From: Pseudomonas farris
GTDB lineage: Bacteria; Pseudomonadota; Gammaproteobacteria; Pseudomonadales; Pseudomonadaceae
Length of the DNA: 64,000 nucleotides
Assembly (NCBI RefSeq): GCF_019145235.1
Contig: NZ_JAHSTV010000010.1
Coordinates: 62,001-126,000 of the forward strand
Reading direction: 5' to 3'
In this document: positions 50,232 to 58,100 of the stretch, one piece after another
Numbering within the stretch: position 1 is the stretch's first letter
Layout of the letters: each line of letters opens with the position of its first letter
Program-made: the position numbers and the translations under genes
Notes under the pieces: model-generated
The model's input: the letters and a program-made list of their open reading frames with translations, nothing else
What the model was told of the DNA's origin: nothing
Database searches by the model: none

Positions 50232-50515
50232 ACCCGCTTGAAACCGATATTTGTCGCCTGATCAGTGAGACCGGCCTGGCGGCGGTCAACCACGGCTTTA
50301 TCGAGCAGGTCGAGACGATCCGTACAGCGCTCCCCTACCTGATCAAAGATCCAGGAGATCGGCAGGTTATCCAAGCAGCCTTATTGATCGGGCTCAAGCA
50401 AGCGGATGTCGCCCTGAAACTGCTGGCCAACAACTCGTCAGACGAAGCACACATGCTGCGTCGTTTGATCGAAAGCGATCCCGTTCGCCGCTGTCCGTCG
50501 CCATTACCTGGATGA
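50228..50515 (+). CDS. ssaH: SsaH/EscG-like needle co-chaperone
   Basis: 95 residues, helical, with VETIRTALPYLIKDPGDRQV and AALLIGLKQADVALKLLANN resembling TPR-like YscG/SsaH proteins that cap the needle subunit together with the YscE/SsaE partner. The assignment rests on its place between ssaG and ssaI as much as on sequence. Confidence 0.65.
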   Translation: MNPLETDICRLISETGLAAVNHGFIEQVETIRTALPYLIKDPGDRQVIQAALLIGLKQADVALKLLANNSSDEAHMLRRLIESDPVRRCPSPLPG

Positions 50516-50524
50516 AAAAATCAA

Positions 50525-50857
50525 ATGGAAATCGAAGCCACCCGCATGACCGCCATGCAAACGCCAACCGAATCCCCGCCTCCCCTCGTCGCTCCGGCGG
50601 ACATCGAGGCCTTCACCCAAGCGCTATTCGGCCATACGGCAAAAACCCCGGAGGCATTTGCGCTAACCAACCTGCAAGACAAATCTCAAGCCCTGGACAG
50701 CAGCATCGCCAATGCGCGCGAAAGCGTGCTCGATAGCCCGTTAAAGATGCTCTCCGCACAGTCGAACATGCTGCACTCCATCGTTGAGGTCGACCTGATC
50801 GCAAAAACCGCCGGAGCCCTTGCCCAAGGGGTGAATAAGCTGGTGAGTATGCAATGA
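50525..50857 (+). CDS. ssaI: Inner rod protein, SsaI/SctI
   Basis: 110 residues. A disordered Pro-rich start leads to ESVLDSPLKMLSAQSNMLHS and VEVDLIAKTAGALAQGVNKL, the conserved C-terminal rod helix of YscI/PrgJ proteins. It joins the needle to the export gate. Its stop overlaps the sctJ start. Confidence 0.8.
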   Translation: MEIEATRMTAMQTPTESPPPLVAPADIEAFTQALFGHTAKTPEAFALTNLQDKSQALDSSIANARESVLDSPLKMLSAQSNMLHSIVEVDLIAKTAGALAQGVNKLVSMQ

Positions 50858-51594
50858 CAAAACGCCTGATACGGTTTGGCTGCATGGGCGTGATTACCCT
50901 GATGCTGGCCGGTTGCAAAATCGATCTGTATAGCGAGCTGTCCGAAGCAGAAGCCAACCAGATGCTGGCCATGCTGCTGCTACGCAATATCGATGCGCAG
51001 AAGGAGGTCGCAAAGGGTGGACTTGTCACGATCAAGGTCGACAAGGAGCAGTTCGTCAATGCGGTCGAGCTGTTGCGACAAAATGGGTTACCACGAAAAA
51101 AAGTGGCGACGATGGAGGAGTTGTTTCCCTCTGGCCAACTGGTGACATCACCGGCTCAAGAACACGCGAAGATCACCTACCTGAAAGAACAGCAGTTGGA
51201 AAAAATGTTGCGGGCAATGGATGGCGTCATCATTGCGCAGGTATCGATTGGTGAAGGCACCAGTCAGAACCCGCGCGAAACACCTAAACCCTCGGCCTCG
51301 GTATTCATCAAGTACAGCCCCGAACGCAACTTGCTCAATCGCGAAACAGACATCAAAAGCCTGATCTACAACAGCGTGCCGAACTTGCGAACGGAGAACA
51401 TCAGCATCGTGCTGCAGGCCGCCGATTACCGCTATCAACCCCTGTCTGAAGCGGACATGACGGCCGAGGACCAGAACAACAGGTGGACGTGGCTTGCCCA
51501 AAACCGTCTGTTGCTCGCTTTATCCTTGGGCGCTTTGGCCGTACTTGTTGCAGTGATGTCATACGGTCGATTGCCCAGGTCTGACCGGCGATGA
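50854..51594 (+). CDS. ssaJ: Inner-membrane ring lipoprotein, SsaJ/SctJ
   Basis: 246 residues. Signal peptide with lipobox LMLAGC, the YscJ/FliF ring-building domain (LYSELSEAEANQMLAMLLLR, VNAVELLRQNGLPRKKVATM, ASVFIKYSPERNLLNRETDI), and a C-terminal transmembrane helix (LLLALSLGALAVLVAVMSYG). It forms the inner ring with SctD. It overlaps both neighbours by 4 bp. Confidence 0.92.
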   Translation: MTKRLIRFGCMGVITLMLAGCKIDLYSELSEAEANQMLAMLLLRNIDAQKEVAKGGLVTIKVDKEQFVNAVELLRQNGLPRKKVATMEELFPSGQLVTSPAQEHAKITYLKEQQLEKMLRAMDGVIIAQVSIGEGTSQNPRETPKPSASVFIKYSPERNLLNRETDIKSLIYNSVPNLRTENISIVLQAADYRYQPLSEADMTAEDQNNRWTWLAQNRLLLALSLGALAVLVAVMSYGRLPRSDRR

Positions 51595-52181
51595 CAAAGG
51601 CATCAATTTCCAGTTCCATGCAGCGCTTGCATCAACTTGGCTGGCAACCCGGTGCGGGGATGCATGACGATTGGTGGGCACAACCCGAACTCACCCGATG
51701 GCAGATCTGCTATCAACACTACCCGGCTTGTCGGCCGACTATCGACAAGCTGATTCTCCAGCACCATGGCTTCGATCTGGCGGCACTACCCGGCAGCCTC
51801 ACTACACAGCAACAAGCCCTGCTTGCGCTTGAGCCACGCTTTACCCAAATGATTATCGCGCTCGGAGTGATTGCGCTGAACTGCCCCGATCACTTATTGA
51901 TGAAAGCGTACCGCCAGGCACTTATGCCACATCTTGACGAACGCGATTGCGAGCAACTGCTGGCGTTGCACCACGGCTGGAGTCGCGACGAATACGCAGT
52001 GCCGGTCGACACGCTGACCAACACCGCACTCAACATCGGCACGCGCTGGTGGCTTCGAGACTCCAGCGATTGCCCGGTGAGTCGCGTACTGGCGATGCAG
52101 TTACCTCGCATCGCCGATCAAGCCATCGCGATACCTGAAAACGCCGTCAACTGGCTGATCAGAATAGGACGATTCCTGTGA
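51591..52181 (+). CDS. sctK: SctK-like sorting platform protein
   Basis: 196 residues. WQICYQHYPACRPTIDKLIL and LGVIALNCPDHLLMKAYRQA fit the OrgA/YscK family, and the place between sctJ and sctL agrees (STM1410 position in SPI-2). It links the cytoplasmic sorting platform to the inner ring. It starts within the sctJ stop (ATGA). Confidence 0.7.
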   Translation: MTKASISSSMQRLHQLGWQPGAGMHDDWWAQPELTRWQICYQHYPACRPTIDKLILQHHGFDLAALPGSLTTQQQALLALEPRFTQMIIALGVIALNCPDHLLMKAYRQALMPHLDERDCEQLLALHHGWSRDEYAVPVDTLTNTALNIGTRWWLRDSSDCPVSRVLAMQLPRIADQAIAIPENAVNWLIRIGRFL

Positions 52182-52948
52182 GCGCCCTGAACATCCCATG
52201 CCTTTATCTATCCGGTGCCACACCCCACAGCGCGGTCATTCCTGCCGTTGAACTGGCGGACTATTTCAACGCCACCTCAATACTTATCGAAGCCCGCGAA
52301 GAAGCCGAGGCAATACTGCAACAAGCCCATGCAAGCCTGGCTGACGCTCAGCGCGATGCTCAACAGATCCGCGACAAAGCACATCACCAGGGTATTGCCG
52401 ATGCCGCCAGCGAACTCGCTTCGCTGCGTACGGCACTCATCGATGAAACGCTGGAGTGGCTGGTCGCAGAAACAGCACTCGAAACCACCATCGCCCAGCA
52501 CCTCGATACACGTCTGCGTGCTCTTGTCGGTGCGGTACTGGAGGAGTTCATCGGTGAGCAAGACGCCACGGAGCTGATTATTCGTCGGGTGCAACAACGA
52601 CTCATGCATTTTCTCAGTGATGAAGCCATCACATTACGCGTTTCAACGTCGAGTAAAACGAAAGCGAAAGCTATCTTTTCCTCTTACAGCCAGGTTCGCG
52701 TGATCGCAGACACCTCTCTGCAAGACACCCAAGCCCTGTTGGAAACGCACCTTTTCACACTGCGAATTGATCTGGATCTCCATCTCCGATCACTCCTGTC
52801 GCGCTTAAGGCAGGTCAGCCGCGAGGACCTCATTGATGATCAACAAGACCGACTCTGCAAATCTCAAATCAGTGCCGGCGATTCAAAACACGCTACAACG
52901 GCCACCGACCAGCGCAACACAAGTTTTTCCCTCGCAATCAGCCATTGA
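52178..52948 (+). CDS. ssaK: SctL stator protein (SsaK/YscL-like)
   Basis: 256 residues from GTG, overlapping the sctK stop (GTGA). An Ala/Glu/Gln-rich coiled coil (EAEAILQQAHASLADAQRDA) is followed by a V-ATPase subunit-E-like domain (LRALVGAVLEEFIGEQDATE, LIIRRVQQRLMHFLSDEAIT). It binds and regulates the SctN ATPase. The last 110 bases overlap the next gene. Confidence 0.8.
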   Translation: MSALNIPCLYLSGATPHSAVIPAVELADYFNATSILIEAREEAEAILQQAHASLADAQRDAQQIRDKAHHQGIADAASELASLRTALIDETLEWLVAETALETTIAQHLDTRLRALVGAVLEEFIGEQDATELIIRRVQQRLMHFLSDEAITLRVSTSSKTKAKAIFSSYSQVRVIADTSLQDTQALLETHLFTLRIDLDLHLRSLLSRLRQVSREDLIDDQQDRLCKSQISAGDSKHATTATDQRNTSFSLAISH

Positions 52949-53933
52949 GTTAGCCCGCGATGAGCTCGACATGCAGACCGATGGTTTCGAGTTCCTGCCC
53001 GTCGACAGGGTCGAAGATGCGGTGGCCGAAACCCTGGAGAATATGGGCTTTGCACTAGGTTCACGACAGCGTGCCACCAGACGAGGAACGAGTGATGGAA
53101 AAGCTGAACACCCACGCGCGCACGCGATGCTGCAACAGTTGGTCAAACAGATTACGGCAACGGCCTCGACCCAACTTGACGATCTGCATAGGCGCGCATC
53201 GGGTATCGATGAGGCATCCGATCTCATGGCGGCCATGCGCGAAGGTGGTCTCGATGCCGGTGAAATGACCTTGCTGCTGGCCTATTTGCTGGCGGGCCAG
53301 AATCTCTCCGGCGCACGTCGCAAGCGCTTGGACGACGCTCTGTCGGCGGTGATGGCCGATGATGAATGGTCGTTGCAACTCTTCACCCGACTGGAGTTCG
53401 GCGCAACCGGTAAAAGCGGTTTCGCCGAGCTCAAACACCTGTATCAGCGTGCGACGTCGCGGCGTACCCGTTTGGTGCAATGGTTCGAGGAGTTTCGTCA
53501 GCTGCACGATCGCAAACGCAAGCTGAAAACACTGATTCGCGCATTGGCCTTCGAACTTTCGGCCGAAGGACCGGCGATGGATATCCAGCTTGCGGCCGTC
53601 ATTAGCGACCTGAAACGGATCATGATGTTTCTCGGGATGGAGGATCATTGTCAGCGCGTCGCACAAACGCTACGCATCGATGGTCTGGACGGCGACTCAG
53701 TGATTGAAACGCTCCTGGAGATCGTTCAGCAGTCCTGGATGCAGGCCGACTGGATCGAGCAGCGAACCGCCCGGCAGGTTCCTGACGAAACGCTGCACTA
53801 CGCTTATGCGCGGCAAATAGGGGAGTTGGTCAAATTAATGACCGATGACTGCTTCGAGGATGACGAGCAGCGGAAAATGATTTCGAACGCGTTTGCCGAA
53901 TACCAGGAAAAGCTCTCGGACCAGGGTGCATGA
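52836..53933 (+). CDS. ssaL: SctW gatekeeper (SsaL/YopN-like)
   Basis: 365 residues, with CGAGGA before the ATG. MREGGLDAGEMTLLLAYLLA, LKTLIRALAFELSAEGPAMD and a TyeA-like end (LLEIVQQSWMQADWIE, YARQIGELVKLMTDD) are the gatekeeper domains that order translocator export before effectors. It overlaps sctL by about 113 bases and ends 4 bp from the convergent ssaE gene. Confidence 0.85.
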   Translation: MINKTDSANLKSVPAIQNTLQRPPTSATQVFPSQSAIELARDELDMQTDGFEFLPVDRVEDAVAETLENMGFALGSRQRATRRGTSDGKAEHPRAHAMLQQLVKQITATASTQLDDLHRRASGIDEASDLMAAMREGGLDAGEMTLLLAYLLAGQNLSGARRKRLDDALSAVMADDEWSLQLFTRLEFGATGKSGFAELKHLYQRATSRRTRLVQWFEEFRQLHDRKRKLKTLIRALAFELSAEGPAMDIQLAAVISDLKRIMMFLGMEDHCQRVAQTLRIDGLDGDSVIETLLEIVQQSWMQADWIEQRTARQVPDETLHYAYARQIGELVKLMTDDCFEDDEQRKMISNAFAEYQEKLSDQGA

Positions 53934-53936
53934 CAA

Positions 53937-54161
53937 TCAACGGGAGTGGTACCGATACCATAACTTTTCGATAACCTCTGCGGCACTGACGCAGGCGCTC
54001 GCACACTGCTCCAGGACCTGGTACCGAGCAGGTGCTTGCGGCAACCGCAATTGCTCGCGCAGTTGCTGTTCGGCCTGTCGCAGTTTATTCAATGAGCTGT
54101 CGCGCAATGTGCCCTGTGTATCGGCATGCAGCGCATCTTCCAGGTAGGTAATACGGGCCAT
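53937..54161 (-). CDS. ssaE: SsaE/YscE-type needle chaperone
   Basis: 74 residues. Start MARITYLEDALHADTQGTLR and end VIEKLWYRYHS match SsaE (TRLEDLL, IIYYRYHNS). It is a two-helix protein that pairs with an SsaH-like partner to hold needle subunits. AGGA lies 6 bases before the ATG. It is last in the leftward ssaB-C-D-E block, the SPI-2 order. Confidence 0.8.
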   Translation of the reverse strand: MARITYLEDALHADTQGTLRDSSLNKLRQAEQQLREQLRLPQAPARYQVLEQCASACVSAAEVIEKLWYRYHSR

Positions 54162-54187
54162 TCGAGTTCCTGATTCAATCCTGCGGA

Positions 54188-55408
54188 TTAAAGATCGAGC
54201 GGCAGCGAGACCAGCTCCTGCCCTTTGAGTAAAGCCATCGCCGAACGATTCAATGCATGAATCAAGTAGCCACTGGGCAATACACTGCCTTTTTGCAAGC
54301 GCATGCCGTTGGCCAGTTGAACGTAAGTAGAGTCAGTATTGCCACCAATACTGACGATTGCCGAAGGCAAGAACTGACTGGCTGAGGGAGCCCCGGGAAT
54401 GTTCTGGAAAGCAGCCAGTAATCGCGGAGGGCCATCCTGATTAAAGGCTTTGATGACCTCTGCCACCGCCTGTAAACGCTGGGGAGCGAGCTGTCCGCTC
54501 ACCCGTAAGGTCCTATCTGAAACAACGATGCTGAGACCGTCCAGAAGATTGCTCGCGGTCAGCCTGACGAGCAGACCATCGAACAATTGCGCATGGTCAT
54601 TGACCACCGTCCAACCGCCCAACGCCGGTAGCGCCTGCAATTGCGCGCTGGCGTGTTGCCAGGCACGGTCGGCGACGATAGCACCGAGGATCACCACGCG
54701 ATCCAGCGTCTCACCACTCTTTACCTCAACATCCCGATAACCGTCCAACGTCAGCACCGCAAGCACGCTTTGACGCAAGGTGTCGGCACAAACACTTTCG
54801 TCGTGCACGTACAGCCCTTTTTCACGCAACCGCAACCTCAGTCCGTCGACACTCGGGGTTGACCGACACATACCTTTAATCACCAGCCCCCGTTGTGCGA
54901 CACGCATGACACTCAGGCCGGACAGTTCAGGGTTTTCCAGTTGCAGGGCCAGCCAGACATCAAGGTTAAACGGTGGAGCAACTGGAACCGGTTGCCAAAA
55001 CACCAGCGCTACAGTGAACACCGCAACGAAACCGAGACCACCCGCGCACCATAATGACCAACAAGATTTGCGCGTAGCGGTTGGCGCCAAACGCACGGGC
55101 ACTGGCAACGTCGGTAACTCATCGGTGGATGCGCCCAGAACGAATGCCTGCCCGGCTATATCAATGACCCCCCCGAACGGCAGCGCTTGCTCCATATCCC
55201 AGGAGCGGCCCGCCACCCATACTGGCGTTGCCGATACCAACATGATGCCCGTGTCATCAATCGACAGAATAGCCTGAATGCCTTGTTCAAGAGACAGTGC
55301 AATATCCGGGTCCGTGCCCCCCAGGCGCAACTCCCCGGTCGGCAAGGCCAGCTCGCGCCCCCTTAACGGCCCATTCAGCCATTTTAACTTGTAAGTGCAT
55401 TCCATCAT
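54188..55408 (-). CDS. ssaD: Inner-membrane ring protein, SsaD/SctD
   Basis: 406 residues. The cytoplasmic FHA-like domain opens with YKLKWLNGPLRGRELALPTG. One transmembrane helix (GGLGFVAVFTVALVFW) lies near residue 125. Periplasmic ring-building repeats follow (LTLDGYRDVEVKSGETLDRV, LAPQRLQAVAEVIKAFNQ). It connects the secretin to the cytoplasmic platform. It starts 7 bp after the secretin stop. Confidence 0.88.
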   Translation of the reverse strand: MMECTYKLKWLNGPLRGRELALPTGELRLGGTDPDIALSLEQGIQAILSIDDTGIMLVSATPVWVAGRSWDMEQALPFGGVIDIAGQAFVLGASTDELPTLPVPVRLAPTATRKSCWSLWCAGGLGFVAVFTVALVFWQPVPVAPPFNLDVWLALQLENPELSGLSVMRVAQRGLVIKGMCRSTPSVDGLRLRLREKGLYVHDESVCADTLRQSVLAVLTLDGYRDVEVKSGETLDRVVILGAIVADRAWQHASAQLQALPALGGWTVVNDHAQLFDGLLVRLTASNLLDGLSIVVSDRTLRVSGQLAPQRLQAVAEVIKAFNQDGPPRLLAAFQNIPGAPSASQFLPSAIVSIGGNTDSTYVQLANGMRLQKGSVLPSGYLIHALNRSAMALLKGQELVSLPLDL

Positions 55409-55415
55409 CGGCTCA

Positions 55416-56921
55416 TCAAGATTGATGCCAAGGATCGGCCTTGATCAAAAACAAACGCACTGTCTGGCGATTAGTCTTCTGCGTCGTTCTAAACAGTTTG
55501 CCGAGCAATGGAATATCACCCAGCAGGGGAATTTTGCGCACGCTCTCACTTTCTTCGTCTTGAACAAAACCACCGAGCAGCAGAGCTTGTCCGGCCTTGA
55601 GTAACGCATGGGTCGATATTTCCGAATTCAGTGTTTGCGGCAGGGGTTCTGCCTGACTGACAGGACTGGTCTGCCGGCCATCCTGGATAATCAGTGTCAG
55701 CATGACCTCCTGCTGAGCCCCCTCACCGACCACCCGCGGTGTCACGCGCAGCAGCGAACCGGCCGAGATGGACTCAAGCCTGGCGACGTTTTCAGCCACA
55801 AGCTTGGTGTAAAAAGTGATATTGCGATCAAGCACCGCCTGCATGTTGTTCAGCGTAACGACCGATGGGCGCGACAATATCCGCGCTTTGGCATTTTTCT
55901 CCAGCGCACGGAGGCGAACCATGAAGTTGCCGGTATTACCGATCACCGTGGAAAAATTGCCGGAATCAAGTTCCGCGCCACTGTTGAAGCTGACCTCCCC
56001 ACCACCGATGCGCGTTGACGCGGACCAGTCGACCCCCAGCGCGCTAAGGTCTTGCGAGTTGACATCAATGATTGCCACCGAAATCTCGACCAGTTCTGGC
56101 TTGTAATCGAGCTGGGCAATCAAGTCCGAATACAGCGGCAGATTGATCTTCCGGTCACGCACAAGTACCGCATTTTGCCGAGGGTCTGCAGAGAACATCG
56201 GCAGCGAACGATCACTCGACAGCTGCTCGCCCTGATTCTCCGTGAGCGGCAAGGTCCGCCCCTGGGCCATATCCTTCAACACCGAAACAATGCCCGGAAT
56301 CACTACCTGCCGAGTACGGTAGGTGTACTGCGTATCGACGGCGGCAGCGTACTTCAATGGAAAGAGCTCCACCGCCTCCTGGTTCTGCTCGTGGTTGAGC
56401 TTCTGCTGGTCGATGCGTTCAGCCAGGCGCGCGACACGCTCCATACAGATCGGAACACCATGAACTTCCAATGCGTTCGATATTGGTACAGCGCGCACGC
56501 GGCAATAGCGACGATCCAGCACACCGGTGGCGCGTAACTGGGTAATCAGCGTTTGAACCGATAGATAAGCCGGGGTCAGCAGCTGGCTGCCAACCTCCTG
56601 CGTTTTGTAGACATAGATCGTTTGCCCGTCGTAATACCAGGCGAGTTGATAAAGCTGCGCCAGATGTTCGAGTGCCTGCTCAGGTTCCATATCGTGCAGA
56701 CTGCCGATAAAGGCCTCACCCACCAGCGGACTGACGACCACCGGCAGCCGGTAATTGGCCCCCAGATCACGCAGAACGTCGGCAAGCTTGGTGCCCCGTG
56801 TGGCCAGGAAAAACGCGGGGGCCCCGTTAGTCGGGATCGCCCCTGTTGCGCTGCTGGCAACTCCAAATGCAATCAGGCCCACCATGCAATACCTGAGTAG
56901 ATATGTGCTGCGCGTCCTCAC
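55416..56921 (-). CDS. ssaC: Outer-membrane secretin, SsaC/SctC
   Basis: About 501 residues from a GTG that overlaps the ssaB stop (GTGA). This start gives a basic RTR...R region and a hydrophobic signal peptide ending near SSATGA. ATG at 56885 is the alternative. N-domains (LATRGTKLADVLRDLGANYR) precede the secretin core: VEISVAIIDVNSQDLSALGV, ARILSRPSVVTLNNMQAVLD and ALLKAGQALLLGGFVQDEES. It forms the outer-membrane channel. Confidence 0.9.
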   Translation of the reverse strand: MRTRSTYLLRYCMVGLIAFGVASSATGAIPTNGAPAFFLATRGTKLADVLRDLGANYRLPVVVSPLVGEAFIGSLHDMEPEQALEHLAQLYQLAWYYDGQTIYVYKTQEVGSQLLTPAYLSVQTLITQLRATGVLDRRYCRVRAVPISNALEVHGVPICMERVARLAERIDQQKLNHEQNQEAVELFPLKYAAAVDTQYTYRTRQVVIPGIVSVLKDMAQGRTLPLTENQGEQLSSDRSLPMFSADPRQNAVLVRDRKINLPLYSDLIAQLDYKPELVEISVAIIDVNSQDLSALGVDWSASTRIGGGEVSFNSGAELDSGNFSTVIGNTGNFMVRLRALEKNAKARILSRPSVVTLNNMQAVLDRNITFYTKLVAENVARLESISAGSLLRVTPRVVGEGAQQEVMLTLIIQDGRQTSPVSQAEPLPQTLNSEISTHALLKAGQALLLGGFVQDEESESVRKIPLLGDIPLLGKLFRTTQKTNRQTVRLFLIKADPWHQS

Positions 56922-57313
56922 GCCCAACGCCCCGCAACAGCGGAGTCTGTCGATTCCTGTTGCTCCTCGCCATGGGTCGCAAGCCAACGTGCGATCGTCA
57001 GTTGCCGGTTGATCCGGGTTTCCAGCTCGACAGATGTCAGATCGAGTTCATAGCGCCGCACCAGGAGCAACCGGTCACCTTCCAGCAGCAGGCTGTCGTC
57101 CAGACTGCCTGGCACTGATGCCAGCCACAGCGTTAACTGAATCAGCCATTGATCATCGATCGACGGACGCTCTATGACGAGGGCAACGCACAATCCCTGC
57201 GGGTATTCCCAGCACCACCCAGGCACATCAGAAAGTGTTATTAGCCAACGCCCACCCGAACGTTCGAGAGCAGAAATCGATTCAAGAGCAGCCAGAGCTG
57301 TGGGAAATTTCAT
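56918..57313 (-). CDS. ssaB: SsaB/SpiC-like protein
   Basis: 131 residues (SpiC is about 133). LERSGGRWLITLSDVPGW, IQLTLWLASVPGSLDDSL and ELETRINRQLTIARWLA parallel SpiC in spacing, and the place before the secretin gene is the SPI-2 one. In Salmonella it helps gate translocator versus effector export. The ribosome site is weak. It is divergent from ssrB. Confidence 0.65.
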   Translation of the reverse strand: MKFPTALAALESISALERSGGRWLITLSDVPGWCWEYPQGLCVALVIERPSIDDQWLIQLTLWLASVPGSLDDSLLLEGDRLLLVRRYELDLTSVELETRINRQLTIARWLATHGEEQQESTDSAVAGRWA

Positions 57314-57434
57314 ACGACCATCAATGAAAAGAATTACACAATTCTGTCATCTCTCGTACAAATCTGAATCCGGTAATGACCTGAACCCTATAAGCTCCTG
57401 CCACTCACTTCATACAAAAAAACAGGCTTCAACT

Positions 57435-58085
57435 ATGTTCTTACACCAGCAGACAGCCCTAAGCCCTCAACGCATTTTGATCGTCGAGGATCATTATTTG
57501 CTGAGCTATGGCATCAAAAATCTATTGTCGGCGATGCCCGGGTATGAAGTAGTTGGTGAAATTAATGACGGCTTACAGGTCTATACGGCCTGCCAGCAGC
57601 TGAGCCCCGATGTTGTATTGATCGACCTGGGTTTACCCGGGATGGATGGTATCGACATTATCCGCCAGCTGAAACGGCGCAGGCCCGAACTGGTGATTGT
57701 GGTAATTACCGCGGATGCTTCCGAACACCGCGCCCGCGACGCACTGGCTGCAGGCGCGCTCGGTTATGTTCTGAAAACGAGTTCGCAGCAGATACTACTT
57801 GCCGGGTTGCAAACAGCACTGGCAAGCAAGATATTTCTCGATCCCGCACTAGACGAAGCGCAGATCAGGTCTGAACCGAGTGCCTGTGGTCAGACCAGGT
57901 TGACCACGCGCGAACGCCAGATACTCAAGCTGATCGCCGAAGGCGGCCGCAACCGCGATATTGCCGAAAAGCTGACGATTACGATCAAGACCGTAGAAAC
58001 CCATCGTCTAAACCTGATGCGCAAGCTCGATGCTCATAACATCGCAGAGCTGGTCAATTGGGCAGGCCGTCTGGGCATCCACTGA
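57435..58085 (+). CDS. ssrB: SsrB-like LuxR-type response regulator
   Basis: 216 residues. The receiver domain has RILIVEDHYLLSYGIKN and the phosphoacceptor Asp in VLIDLGLPGMDGID near residue 60. The LuxR HTH reads LTTRERQILKLIAEGGRNRD and IAEKLTITIKTVETHRLNLM. It would be activated by the SsrA-like kinase encoded tail to tail next to it. The short 57314-57434 gap it shares with ssaB is the likely site of autoregulation. Confidence 0.85.
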   Translation: MFLHQQTALSPQRILIVEDHYLLSYGIKNLLSAMPGYEVVGEINDGLQVYTACQQLSPDVVLIDLGLPGMDGIDIIRQLKRRRPELVIVVITADASEHRARDALAAGALGYVLKTSSQQILLAGLQTALASKIFLDPALDEAQIRSEPSACGQTRLTTRERQILKLIAEGGRNRDIAEKLTITIKTVETHRLNLMRKLDAHNIAELVNWAGRLGIH

Positions 58086-58100
58086 TGCGCTGCAACTTCG

